Below are positions 28,016-37,209 of a stretch of DNA of 64,000 bases, piece after piece. The stretch covers positions 310,001 to 374,000 of the forward strand of contig NZ_OY730238.1 of NCBI RefSeq assembly GCF_963422545.1. The letters run 5' to 3'. This DNA is from an uncultured Flavobacterium sp. (GTDB lineage: Bacteria; Bacteroidota; Bacteroidia; Flavobacteriales; Flavobacteriaceae). The notes under the pieces were generated by a model, which was not told the DNA's origin, made no database searches, and saw only the letters and a list, made by a program, of their open reading frames with translations. The translations under genes and the position numbers were made by a program. Position 1 is the stretch's first letter. Each line of letters begins with the position of its first letter.

Positions 28016-29179
28016 TTACTCAATTTTTATAATTTGCCCCCTGTCATCTCGAGAATTGCTTCCAATAATAAAATTGGTGTTTTTGGGGAAAATCTTAAAA
28101 GTAATGTTCTTATCTTTAAGAGTTTCTATGATTTTGATACATTTTTTGAATGAAACATACTGATTATCCAAAATAATCTCCCCTCTTTTACCCTTAAAAA
28201 CCAGCCACGAATTTACCATTTTTTCTTTTTTGAAATCTAAAAAGTACACTTTATTTTTTAAAATAGAAGGTAATTTTTCAGACAAAATTCTATTTGAAGA
28301 ATAAAAAACGACACTTTCGGGCAAAGGTTTTGACTTAACTTTTCCCTGAAACATTTTTACAAAAGAGAAAAACCAAATTCCGATTTGAATAAAAAAAGTA
28401 AAGAACCATGATTTCTTAAAATGCTTTTGATAAAAGAAATTCATTGCTTCCTGAAAACGTTTCATGTATTTTTCGTCTTTTACCGTACTTTCTCCTTTAT
28501 AATGTAAAACGGTTGTTTCATGAAAATAATAATTTGCTTTTTGCTTTTGCAAAACACGATACGACAAATCAATATCATCTGCATACATAAAACAATCTTC
28601 GTCAAAGCCTTCTAATTCCTGATATAAATCGCGTTTTAAAAACATAAAAGCTCCCACCAAAATAGCAACTTTTCCCGTTTCATTTTCGCTTAAATGCTGT
28701 GCATAATATTGATTGAAAAGATAGGTGTTTGGAAAAGCCTTATACAAACCTAAAATCTTTGTAAAAGCAACCCAAGGCGTTGGAACTCCACGTTTGCTTT
28801 CCGGCAGAAAGTTTCCTGTTCCGTCAATTAATTTGCAGCCTACAATTCCTAAATCTGTTTGCCTTTCGGCGAAAGCCAAAATCTTTGTAAACGTATCTTC
28901 AGCAACAACTGTATCGGGATTTAGTATACAAACATATTTTCCACGAGCTTGCGCAACTCCAATATTATTTCCTTTTGGGAAACCAAAATTGTCATTATTC
29001 TGAATCAGCTTTACTGTTGGAAATTTATTTTGCATCATCAAACAACTCTCATCTGACGAATTATTATCGACGACAATAATTTCGGCATCAAGTGTCGAAA
29101 CCGCTTCCTGAACACTTAAAACACATTGTTCCAGAAAGTAACGCACATTATAATTAAGAATAATTACTGATAATTGCAT
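28016..29179 (-). CDS. GT2 family glycosyltransferase
   Basis: Family 2 inverting glycosyltransferase of 387 residues, rhamnosyltransferase-like. It has SVIILNYNVRYFLEQCV, VVDNNSSDES, the DxD-type NPDTVV, and DDIDLSYRV as the catalytic-base region. A probable membrane segment near 265-285 (SWFFTFFIQIGIWFFSFV) anchors it, and about 100 residues beyond it have no recognised domain. It sits 30 bases from the outer-membrane barrel gene on the same strand. Acceptor unknown. Confidence 0.88.
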   Translation of the reverse strand: MQLSVIILNYNVRYFLEQCVLSVQEAVSTLDAEIIVVDNNSSDESCLMMQNKFPTVKLIQNNDNFGFPKGNNIGVAQARGKYVCILNPDTVVAEDTFTKILAFAERQTDLGIVGCKLIDGTGNFLPESKRGVPTPWVAFTKILGLYKAFPNTYLFNQYYAQHLSENETGKVAILVGAFMFLKRDLYQELEGFDEDCFMYADDIDLSYRVLQKQKANYYFHETTVLHYKGESTVKDEKYMKRFQEAMNFFYQKHFKKSWFFTFFIQIGIWFFSFVKMFQGKVKSKPLPESVVFYSSNRILSEKLPSILKNKVYFLDFKKEKMVNSWLVFKGKRGEIILDNQYVSFKKCIKIIETLKDKNITFKIFPKNTNFIIGSNSRDDRGQIIKIE

Positions 29180-29209
29180 GAAAAATAAACTGATTGATTT
29201 TTTGGGAAG

Positions 29210-30394
29210 TTAGAAATTTTCGGCCAAACCTAATCGTAAAGACCAATCGTTTTTACTAACTCCAAAATCCAGCACCAAATTACTGTTGTTTTGTTTGTTC
29301 CATTTAATGCGCAAACCGGCTCCTGCTGCAGGATTCCATTTTTTAAAATCGTAGGTATCCAATTTTGAAACTGAAGAAACATTGGTAAAAAATACGACTC
29401 CCCAAAATCCGTTTTTAGAAATATCTGTTCGATATTCCGTCTCAAAATACATCAATGCATTGCTTCGGAATCTATTTCTGGTAAAACCACGACCCGTTTT
29501 ACCATCCCGATCCCAACCAATACTTGGTAAATCGAGATAATGAGGTTTTCCGCCAAAAATAGACCAATAAAAGGCTCTGTAAGCCAAAACTCTGTGTTTC
29601 TCTTTGCTAAATGAATGATATTTTCGGGCATCAAAATAAATAGAATTCCATTTTTCACCATCTACTCCACTTGTATTCATTCTATAATCTGCTTCTACAT
29701 ATATACCTTGCTCGGGATTTACGTTATTTTTCCTGGAATCGTACAAACCTTGAATTGCAACTCCAAAAGAAGTTTTATCAGAGAAATCTCCATTCATATA
29801 TTTGTAATAATCGGTTTCGCCATCAATATACGATTGCTCTGAAATATTTTGATAGTTATCATACAGCAACCCCAATCCCAACCGAAAATTTCCAATAATT
29901 TTTCTGGTCGCAAATTGATAAAAACGCCATTGCTGATAATCTAACGTAGACATTTTTTTATCTGTATTGTGTCCGCCTAAACCATAAGTATCTTGCGGGT
30001 AAATCATATAACGATAATCTCCGATAAAATTCCAATTATCGTCTTTTGTATAAATGTAAGACTGAACAGGAAAAACATATTGTTTGGTAAAACTGAAATA
30101 AGGCGAAAAAGAAACCTGAGACATTTTGGTCGTATTACGGTCGCCGAGGTAAAATGTGGTTAAAAAAGAAACCACTAATCCTGCATTTTTATTTGCATCA
30201 ATAGGAACCGGAAGCAATGAAAAAGCTATTTTTTTATCTGGATTTATTCTTACTGAATCATTTTTATGAAAAAGCTTATACAGTACATCTAATATATCCT
30301 TTTTGTTCTCATTCGAAATTGTATCATTTTGCGAATAACAAAATGGTATCTGAAAAAAGAAAAACAAAACGACTAGGTATTTCATATTTTTCAT
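29210..30394 (-). CDS. Outer-membrane barrel, Omp85/surface-antigen type
   Basis: Outer-membrane protein of 394 residues with a signal peptide (about 4-21, CYSQ) and a 16-strand-like C-terminal barrel. It lacks POTRA-type repeats, so it resembles the short bacterial surface antigen family (BamA/TamA C-terminal domain only). Features are GRGFTRNRFRSNALMYFETEYR, typical of the L6/strand region, and a terminal aromatic pattern ending in Phe. Function unknown. Probably co-transcribed with the glycosyltransferase downstream. Confidence 0.8.
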   Translation of the reverse strand: MKNMKYLVVLFFFFQIPFCYSQNDTISNENKKDILDVLYKLFHKNDSVRINPDKKIAFSLLPVPIDANKNAGLVVSFLTTFYLGDRNTTKMSQVSFSPYFSFTKQYVFPVQSYIYTKDDNWNFIGDYRYMIYPQDTYGLGGHNTDKKMSTLDYQQWRFYQFATRKIIGNFRLGLGLLYDNYQNISEQSYIDGETDYYKYMNGDFSDKTSFGVAIQGLYDSRKNNVNPEQGIYVEADYRMNTSGVDGEKWNSIYFDARKYHSFSKEKHRVLAYRAFYWSIFGGKPHYLDLPSIGWDRDGKTGRGFTRNRFRSNALMYFETEYRTDISKNGFWGVVFFTNVSSVSKLDTYDFKKWNPAAGAGLRIKWNKQNNSNLVLDFGVSKNDWSLRLGLAENF

Positions 30395-30513
30395 TTCATG
30401 TTGTTGTTTTTTTTTAGAGATAACTTCTTACAAATTTAGAATTTAATTTAAAACGGATGTCTATTTTAAAAAGAATAAAAAAAAGAAAAACTGAAACGGA
30501 GAATAAAAAAGTA

Positions 30514-30521
30514 TATTTTTG
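30514..30521 (+). promoter_or_regulatory. -7 box (TATTTTTG) for the 30.5-kb pair
   Basis: Exact TAnnTTTG match 23 bases before the ATG at 30545. Confidence 0.6.
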
Positions 30522-30544
30522 ATTTTGAACCAAAATAGTCTTCC

Positions 30545-31138
30545 ATGAAAAACAGAATTCTGATCCTAATTGATTCATTTCTCTTGCTATTGACAATCCT
30601 TTTTACATCAGGTTTTGCTACTATCCAAAATCATTTAGATTCAGATAGAAATCTTGTAAAATCTTCTATCTGGTATATTGCCGGTCCAGCCAAAGAAAAT
30701 CAGAAAACCATTAATGCAATTCGAAAAAAAGAAAGAATTATTAGGGTAACCGCAAAAGACAATCCGGTGGGAGAAATAGAGTTAAATGTCATGATTACTG
30801 CCTCAGATTCTAATGATGGTGCTCCAACAAATTTATCAGATAATTCCAAGTTTGTAAGCATAACTTATAAATCATCACATCTTATAAAATTGCAAGCCAG
30901 AGAGGGAAATGAAGAAGGAACTGGCTGCGTACATGGCGGATCGCATCCGAGAGTTGATATTCAGGCTTCACCAAAAAAATTCTTAACAATCAAAATTCCC
31001 TGGTCTGATTTTAAGCAAGACGGATTACCAAATGGAAAACTTTTAAATATTCATAATCTCTGTAAATTCAATTTTGTGAATTACAATCCGGTTTCAGGAG
31101 CATTTTTAGAAATAAAATCAGTTATAGTCCAAAATTAA
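30545..31138 (+). CDS. Exported protein of unknown function
   Basis: I do not recognise the family. The 197-residue product has an N-terminal hydrophobic stretch (about 10-26) that may be a signal or an anchor. The rest is polar with many beta-strand-like segments. One conserved-looking stretch, GTGCVHGGSHPRVDIQ, has the only two His-Gly-Gly residues near a Cys and could be a binding site. It is followed after four bases by a second small exported protein in the same transcript. Confidence 0.65.
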   Translation: MKNRILILIDSFLLLLTILFTSGFATIQNHLDSDRNLVKSSIWYIAGPAKENQKTINAIRKKERIIRVTAKDNPVGEIELNVMITASDSNDGAPTNLSDNSKFVSITYKSSHLIKLQAREGNEEGTGCVHGGSHPRVDIQASPKKFLTIKIPWSDFKQDGLPNGKLLNIHNLCKFNFVNYNPVSGAFLEIKSVIVQN

Positions 31139-31142
31139 AAAC

Positions 31143-31544
31143 ATGAAGACAAGGCCTTTATTTATACTTTTCGTTGTGGTATTACTTTCAAATTTTGGCT
31201 ATAGCCAAAATAAATCTGCTGTTTCAAAAATTGACATTAATGGCGTTTGGGAAGATATAAATCCAGGTGTTCAAAATGCAGTTGCTATTATATCTGAACA
31301 AAACGGAAAAATTAATTTCTCGCATTATTTAGAATGGAAGGGACAAAAATTTGTAGAAAGCGGTACCGGAAAGAGAACAGGAAATACAATTACTTATACT
31401 GTCTCAGTAACATTACCAATTGAAGGATGGGCAACAGCGGGAACTCATACTTTAAAATTGTCTGAAGACGGAAATACATTAGAAGGTACTTTTGTCGACA
31501 ATAAAAAAAGAAACGGACCGATTGCGTTTAAGCGCGTGAGATAG
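31143..31544 (+). CDS. Small exported lipocalin-like protein
   Basis: A 133-residue product with a clear signal peptide (about 1-21, GYSQ). The mature part starts INGVWEDINPG and continues as alternating strands with GTGKRTGNTITYTV and TLEGTFVDNKKRNG. This resembles small beta-barrel proteins that measure 'effect of treatment' in name only, and no function can be given. It lies four bases after the previous gene. Confidence 0.7.
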   Translation: MKTRPLFILFVVVLLSNFGYSQNKSAVSKIDINGVWEDINPGVQNAVAIISEQNGKINFSHYLEWKGQKFVESGTGKRTGNTITYTVSVTLPIEGWATAGTHTLKLSEDGNTLEGTFVDNKKRNGPIAFKRVR

Positions 31545-31550
31545 GAATTG

Positions 31551-31580
31551 TTTCAGGTTTCAAGTTTCAGGTTTCAAGTT
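31551..31580. repeat. Short-word repeat (CAGGTTTCAAGTTT family)
   Basis: TTTCAGGTTTCAAG repeated in tandem, the complement of words found inside the radical SAM gene at 7179-7215. Confidence 0.55.
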
Positions 31581-31600
31581 CTCTCAAACCGTTTTTTTTT

Positions 31601-31740
31601 ACCGCAAAGTGCGCAAAGTTTTTTTAATAAGCGAGGTTATAAAAAACACAAAGTTCGCAAAGCTTTGTGTTGATCTAACTTTGCTAACTTTGTGTTTTTA
31701 TGTGTAAAGTAAAATTAAATCTTAGTGTACTTTGCGGTTA
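31601..31740. repeat. CGCAAAG-word element with terminal inverted repeats
   Basis: ACCGCAAAGT at 31601-31610 and ACTTTGCGGT at 31729-31738 are exact complements. Inside are further words (GCGCAAAGT, CACAAAGTTCGCAAAG) in both orientations, including a short hairpin AACACAAAG/CTTTGTGTT. It fills most of the gap between two converging genes and may also act as a terminator. Confidence 0.65.
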
Positions 31741-31766
31741 AATAGTCTCATTTCAAAAACCTGAAA

Positions 31767-32969
31767 CTATAACTGCAGCTGAATTTTATACTTGTTGCAT
31801 ATTTTCATTACAAACAACATTATTGTTGAGAAAACTAATGACCAAATAATTCCCGGAACTCTTACACGAAAATATCCCGGAATAATATGAATACTAAATG
31901 CTTTACAGAAATAATAAATTATTCCCGGTAAAATATAGATCAATAGCGGATTTGCTGCCGCCGGCATAAAGAAATTACTCCATTTGGTTTGTTTTTTAAT
32001 TTCCATCAGCCAGTAAAGAAAATAGAATAATACGGTGCAAATCGTTGCCGAAAACATGGTCCACGATGGCGTTCCTTTTATTTTTGAAATTCCAAAATAT
32101 GGTCTTAATAAATAACCTGTCACGAAAAATAAAACCGCAAAAACTATTACCATCCAATTGATTTTGGGAGCTACTTTTTGATCAAAGAACAATAACGAAA
32201 TTACAACTCCGGCACTTACTAATGATGCATGTGTTAAATGTCCGGCAATGAAGTTTAACCAATATGTTTCCTTTATTATTGATTCTTCTGTCAAATTAAT
32301 AGAATTGGCAATAACACAAACAATCAAAAAAGCAATCATAGCCCATAATCTTCCTGAAACTAACCAATAATAGACTACTGTAAAAAGATAGGCCCAACCA
32401 ATTAGCCCCAGAATTCCCCACCATTTTGGTGTCATACCAATTTCTCCTGTATCCTGAACATATAAAAAATACAACATTACTAAAACCAGCATTCCACCAT
32501 ATTGAAGTGTGTTTTTTAGCCAAACCGGAAAGTCTTTAGCATATTTATTCCAAATTGGAATTGGCATTGAATAAGCCAAAAGTCCCCAGAAAGCAGGTGC
32601 GATTATCATTTTTGAAGCATCGTAACCATATTCTGAATTGACCATATAAACGCCAATAATTATTAGGGCTAAAGCGCGTTTTAAAGTATATGCCCAAATT
32701 ACCTTTGGGCTATCGCCTTTTATCAATCTGGCATTAAATGCAAACGGAACTGACATTCCAACTATAAATAAAAAAGCAGGAAAAACTAAATCTGCAAAAG
32801 TCATTGCATCGGCATCTGCAGACATATGCTTCATCCATTGTGGTACATCTTTTATACTTGCCAGCTCGTTTACAAAAATCATTACAAAAATGGTAATTCC
32901 ACGTAATGCATCTATAGATACTATTCTTTTATTAGATAAATTTTCTTTTATTTTCATAAATAATTGCAT
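31767..32969 (-). CDS. Membrane acyltransferase, DUF5009/HGSNAT-like
   Basis: Polytopic inner-membrane protein of about 396-400 residues with around ten membrane segments. It begins RIVSIDALRGITIFVMIFVNE, the DALRG-type start of the acyltransferase superfamily, and has FADLVFPAFLFIVGMSVPFAF, the same region as in the paralogue at 16.1 kb. The His of the HGCTP motif is replaced in this member, so a direct acetyl transfer role is less certain. Two ATGs are possible (32969 or 32957). It is just outside the capsule locus. Confidence 0.82.
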   Translation of the reverse strand: MQLFMKIKENLSNKRIVSIDALRGITIFVMIFVNELASIKDVPQWMKHMSADADAMTFADLVFPAFLFIVGMSVPFAFNARLIKGDSPKVIWAYTLKRALALIIIGVYMVNSEYGYDASKMIIAPAFWGLLAYSMPIPIWNKYAKDFPVWLKNTLQYGGMLVLVMLYFLYVQDTGEIGMTPKWWGILGLIGWAYLFTVVYYWLVSGRLWAMIAFLIVCVIANSINLTEESIIKETYWLNFIAGHLTHASLVSAGVVISLLFFDQKVAPKINWMVIVFAVLFFVTGYLLRPYFGISKIKGTPSWTMFSATICTVLFYFLYWLMEIKKQTKWSNFFMPAAANPLLIYILPGIIYYFCKAFSIHIIPGYFRVRVPGIIWSLVFSTIMLFVMKICNKYKIQLQL

Positions 32970-33106
32970 TATTGATTATTAACAAATATAAAATAATAGA
33001 CCATATTTCAAATTAATTTCTGCAATAATTTTGCAAGTCATTGCGTTTGCAATAAAATTTTTACAATTAAAAATAGTCAACTATACTAAGTACTATCTAT
33101 TTTATT

Positions 33107-33114
33107 TATTTTTG
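33107..33114 (+). promoter_or_regulatory. -7 box (TATTTTTG) directly before the phosphatase ATG
   Basis: Exact TAnnTTTG match only five bases before the ATG at 33120, so transcription would start about at the ATG. The message would be leaderless or nearly so. Confidence 0.5.
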
Positions 33115-33119
33115 TAAGC

Positions 33120-33863
33120 ATGTTATCATTCCTTAAATCGAAACCGTACTTAAAAGATCTTCTTGCCGGAGATTATGTTGACATCCATTCTCATTTGTTA
33201 CCAGGAATTGATGATGGTGCCAAAACAATAGCTGACACAGCTACTCTTGCTAAATCTTTTGCAGAAATTGGAGTCACACAATTTATTACAACGCCTCATA
33301 TTAGTCACTACATTTGGAATAATTCTCCTGAAATTATTATCAAAAAACAGCAGGAAACTAAACTTTTGCTAAAAAAGGACAATATTATCATTCCGTTTCA
33401 GGCTGCTGCCGAATATTTTATGGATGATTGGTTTGAGAATCATTTTAAAAATGAAAAACTTTTAACGCTAAAGGATAATTATGTTTTAGTAGAAATGTCA
33501 TACATAAATGCACCTGTTCAATTGTATAAAATACTTTTTGATTTACAAATTGCAGGATACATTCCGGTATTAGCACACCCTGAAAGATATTTGTTTTATC
33601 ATAAAAATTTAAATGAGTATGATAAGTTAAAAAAAGCAGGATGTCTATTTCAATTAAATTTACTTGCAGTAGTAGGATATTATGGTAACGAAGTCACCAA
33701 AATTGCAGAACAACTACTAAAAAAAGGAATGTATGATTTTGTTGGAACTGATGTTCATCATAGCAATCATATTTCTTATTTCAATCAAAAAGTAAAAATT
33801 GACGTTTCTACTCTAAAGGAAGTCGTCGCTAATAACCAATTTTTCAAATTCCAGCTCAGCTAA
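33120..33863 (+). CDS. PHP-domain tyrosine phosphatase (CpsB/YwqE type)
   Basis: Mn-dependent protein-tyrosine phosphatase of 247 residues, expected to dephosphorylate the C-terminal tyrosines of the BY-kinase encoded opposite. The PHP metal motifs are DIHSHLLPGIDDGA (His23, His25), TTPHIS, AHPERY and GTDVHHS. The gene converges on the kinase gene with a bidirectional terminator between. Its promoter box is unusually close to the ATG. Confidence 0.9.
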   Translation: MLSFLKSKPYLKDLLAGDYVDIHSHLLPGIDDGAKTIADTATLAKSFAEIGVTQFITTPHISHYIWNNSPEIIIKKQQETKLLLKKDNIIIPFQAAAEYFMDDWFENHFKNEKLLTLKDNYVLVEMSYINAPVQLYKILFDLQIAGYIPVLAHPERYLFYHKNLNEYDKLKKAGCLFQLNLLAVVGYYGNEVTKIAEQLLKKGMYDFVGTDVHHSNHISYFNQKVKIDVSTLKEVVANNQFFKFQLS

Positions 33864-33881
33864 TTTAAGTTTTCCCCATAA

Positions 33882-33912
33882 AAAAAGCGATTCAATTTGA
33901 ATCGCTTTTTTA
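33882..33912. terminator. Bidirectional terminator
   Basis: AAAAAAGCGATTCAA and its exact complement directly abutting, with A/T tracts on each side, between the converging phosphatase and kinase genes. Confidence 0.85.
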
Positions 33913-33921
33913 CATTAATTT

Positions 33922-36306
33922 CTATTTAGATAGCAGGCTTTTATACCAGGGCTTCTTTTTGACGCTAAGATTATGGCCATAACCATAGCCATAACTTTTT
34001 CCTGAATCAGTATCGTTAAGAACAATACACATGTTAGGCAGTTTTTTTTCTTTATAAAAAGCATTAGCTATAGATAACATACTTTTTTCTAATACTCTGG
34101 CACGCATAACATATACAAAGGTATCTGCATTTTTTGCAATCAATACCGTATCTGCAACTAAACTAGCAGGAGCAGTATCTACAATAATATAATCATACTC
34201 CTTTTTTAGTTGTTCAAAAAGTTGATCCATTTTTTTCCCCATCAATAACTCAGCAGGATTTGGCGGAATAATTCCAGAAGGTAAAACAAAAAGATTTTCG
34301 TATCCTTTATACTTCACAATATAATCTTTTATATTGTTATCTGTTGAAGACAAGTAATTTGTTAACCCCAAACCGGGAACATCCATATATTCTCCAAATT
34401 TTGGACTTCTTATATCTGCTCCAATTAATAATACTCGTCTTCCTGATAAAGCAAAAGTTGCTGCAAGATTTACTGATATAAATGTTTTCCCTTCTGAAGC
34501 AAAAGTCGATGTAACAAAGATTGTCTTAGCAATTCCATCCGGAACTTTTGTGAGCATAAACTCTAAATTGGTTCTTACAATACGTATCGCTTCGTTAGAA
34601 CTTGTTCTACCATCAGATTTAATCAACTCTGCTGTATTATCTGAAGTTGGCACATCACCAATAAACGGAATTTGTGTTTTTCCTTCTAAGTCTGATTTAC
34701 TCTTGATTTTTGTATCTAATAAATCCTCTACATAAATAATTCCAAAAGGAACTATTAAACCAAGAATTAAACCTGCTAAATAAACGATTTTTTTCTTAGG
34801 ACTTACCGGATCTCTATCTGCTTTCGCACTATCAATCACTCGGGCGTTTGGTTCTGTCGCAGCAAGTGAAATTGCCGTTTCTTCTCTTTTTTGAAGTAAG
34901 TATAAATACAATTCTTCTTTTACTTTTTGCTGTCTTGCAATACCTCTTAACTGACGTTCCTGCCCTGGAATTTTAACAATTTTGGTATTTAAAATTCCTT
35001 CCTGACTTTTAATGTTTCTATTTTGAATTTCTAAATTTGACTGCGTACGATTTAAACTAGATGCAACACTTAATTTCAAAGAATTAATTTGCTGATCTAA
35101 TTTTATAACTGAAGGATTCTCTGTTGTCGCAGATTTTAAAATTCTATTTCTGTCTAAAACCAATTGATTATAGGAGCTTATCAATCCGTTAACATCACCT
35201 TTATCACTAATAATATTTGAAGGCAGTAAATCAGAATTAGAACTTTTTTTCATGAATTCTAATAGTGAAGAAACGACATTCAACTGTATTTCAGTATCTA
35301 CTCCTTTTTTATCATATTCATTTGAACCTTCAATAAACAATTTTGCTTCAGATTCAACATCTGTCAGTTTATTTGATTTTTTAAAACTCTCAACATTTTG
35401 CTCAACTCCATCAAGCTCTTTTGTTATCAAAACAAGCCTGTTAGTTATAAAATTAGATGTGTTTTCAGATATGAATTTTTTGTCTTCTGCAGCATCGTTA
35501 TTATAAATTTGAATCATATTGTCTAAAAACTCCTCTGCCTTTTTTGCAACGGGATCCGTAATTGAAATCCCAACAACACTGCTTGTTTTACTGACAGTTT
35601 CAACCTTTAGTTTCTTTCTAAAATCTTCAGTAATATCATCTAATGACTTTATTCTAATGAAAATAGTTTTTATATTTTCAGGTTTGTTTTTATCAAAAAA
35701 AAGCGTCTTGTCGATAATCAAAGTTCCAATCTTTGTATTTATTTTTTCTCCAAATCTGAATTCTTTTTTTCCTGACAGAATAAATTTATCTTCTCCCGTT
35801 GATTCACTTTCCAATACAAAAATTGTAGCAGATAAAGGTTGGCACTTTAACGAAATCTTTTCTTCGTCGAATAATTGTATTTTATTAAAAAAATGTACAC
35901 TTATCGGAGGATCTGTGTAAAGATCCCTATCTACAATGTTTTCCTCTTCAAATAAAGAGACATTTAAATTTAACTTCTTAATCGTCTTTTCTATTAAAGT
36001 TCTCGATTTTAGAATTTCAATTTCGTTATCTACATTACTTTTCATATTACTGCCTAAACCTATATCAGCAAAAGCTGATAATTCAGAAAGCATACCTCCT
36101 TTTTTTTCATCCTTAACCAATATTGTAGTAGTTGCTTCATAGTTGGGTTTGGCATACCACAAATAAAGAAAAGATGCAAACAAGCCAATTATTACACTTA
36201 ACAAAAACCAACGCCAATGAACAGCATATTTATCAAACTGTTGTTTCAAACTAACTTCTTGAGCTTCATCATCCATAAACTCATCATAAAAATCGTTATT
36301 CTTCAT
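33922..36306 (-). CDS. Wzc-type polysaccharide co-polymerase and BY-kinase
   Basis: Bacterial tyrosine kinase of 794 residues that controls chain length and export of capsule. N-terminal membrane segment (about 33-50, WFLLSVIIGLFASFLYLWYA), a large periplasmic Wzz domain with coiled coil, a second membrane segment (about 510-530), then the cytoplasmic kinase. Walker A (TFASEGKTF, about residue 600-607), Walker A' (LLIGADIRSP) and Walker B (YIIVDTAP near 705) are present. The C-terminal tyrosine cluster is small: SYGYGYG and WYK. It follows wza after five bases. Confidence 0.94.
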   Translation of the reverse strand: MKNNDFYDEFMDDEAQEVSLKQQFDKYAVHWRWFLLSVIIGLFASFLYLWYAKPNYEATTTILVKDEKKGGMLSELSAFADIGLGSNMKSNVDNEIEILKSRTLIEKTIKKLNLNVSLFEEENIVDRDLYTDPPISVHFFNKIQLFDEEKISLKCQPLSATIFVLESESTGEDKFILSGKKEFRFGEKINTKIGTLIIDKTLFFDKNKPENIKTIFIRIKSLDDITEDFRKKLKVETVSKTSSVVGISITDPVAKKAEEFLDNMIQIYNNDAAEDKKFISENTSNFITNRLVLITKELDGVEQNVESFKKSNKLTDVESEAKLFIEGSNEYDKKGVDTEIQLNVVSSLLEFMKKSSNSDLLPSNIISDKGDVNGLISSYNQLVLDRNRILKSATTENPSVIKLDQQINSLKLSVASSLNRTQSNLEIQNRNIKSQEGILNTKIVKIPGQERQLRGIARQQKVKEELYLYLLQKREETAISLAATEPNARVIDSAKADRDPVSPKKKIVYLAGLILGLIVPFGIIYVEDLLDTKIKSKSDLEGKTQIPFIGDVPTSDNTAELIKSDGRTSSNEAIRIVRTNLEFMLTKVPDGIAKTIFVTSTFASEGKTFISVNLAATFALSGRRVLLIGADIRSPKFGEYMDVPGLGLTNYLSSTDNNIKDYIVKYKGYENLFVLPSGIIPPNPAELLMGKKMDQLFEQLKKEYDYIIVDTAPASLVADTVLIAKNADTFVYVMRARVLEKSMLSIANAFYKEKKLPNMCIVLNDTDSGKSYGYGYGHNLSVKKKPWYKSLLSK

Positions 36307-36311
36307 TTTCT

Positions 36312-37103
36312 TTATTTAAATATTAAAACAGATAATGACACCAAAATTGAGACTGCCGATATAATTACTGATGTGTTTGGACCTACCGCTGATGAATTTA
36401 CTCTGGTTTTATTTGGTTCAACATACACTACATCATTTTGAGCCAAATAGTAAAAAGGTGAATTAATAAAATCTGATTTTGTTATATCAACTCTGTTATA
36501 AGATTTTTGTCCGTTATTTTCTCTAATAACCAGAATGTTATTTCTCTTACCATAAATAGTTAAATCTTTGGCCATACTTAAAGCTTCTATCAGAGTAATT
36601 CTCTCTGAAACAACCGGATAAGTTCCCGGTAAATTAACCTCACCCTGTAATGAAATTTTAAAATTTGTTACTCGAAGATTTATGATTGGATTTTTGATAT
36701 ACTTACCAATTTTACTTTGCAGGAGTTGCAGCGCCTCAGTACGAGTAAGTCCGCCTATTTTAATATTTCCTAATACTGGAAATTCTATATTTCCATTTTG
36801 ATCCACCAGATAAGTCTGTACCGTTTCCTGACCACGGGTAATATCTGCTTTATTATTGCTAGAAATACTGTAAGTCTTTAAGTTAAAAGGAACAGCTGCT
36901 TCAGGATCGTCAGTAGAAACGACAATCATCAACAAATCATCTGGTTGAATTTTAATTTCATAGGAACTAAAATTTTGGTTCTTTGTTAAAGAATCAATAT
37001 CTTGATAATAGACTACATTTTTTCTTGAAGCACAAGAAAAAAACAAAATCAATATTGATAAAAAACTTAAAGTTTTTATCAAAAAAATAAATTGGGATTT
37101 CAT
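36312..37103 (-). CDS. Wza-type polysaccharide export lipoprotein
   Basis: Outer-membrane polysaccharide export protein of 263 residues. Lipobox FFSC with Cys24; polysaccharide export domain (IQPDDLLMIVVST); SLBB-type segment near 150-190 (LQGEVNLPGTYPV). The C-terminal hydrophobic helix (about 242-262) is the usual outer-membrane helix of Wza or an anchor in the Bacteroidota form. Five bases separate it from wzc, and it is preceded by the wcaJ-type gene. Confidence 0.92.
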   Translation of the reverse strand: MKSQFIFLIKTLSFLSILILFFSCASRKNVVYYQDIDSLTKNQNFSSYEIKIQPDDLLMIVVSTDDPEAAVPFNLKTYSISSNNKADITRGQETVQTYLVDQNGNIEFPVLGNIKIGGLTRTEALQLLQSKIGKYIKNPIINLRVTNFKISLQGEVNLPGTYPVVSERITLIEALSMAKDLTIYGKRNNILVIRENNGQKSYNRVDITKSDFINSPFYYLAQNDVVYVEPNKTRVNSSAVGPNTSVIISAVSILVSLSVLIFK

Positions 37104-37209
37104 TATATTAAATTTTAAAACGTGTATATTTTACCAAATAGAGAAGACTATTTAGTTTGTTATTATTTTTATTAAGAAGTTTTTAATTGAAATTATGACA
37201 TGTACTTTT

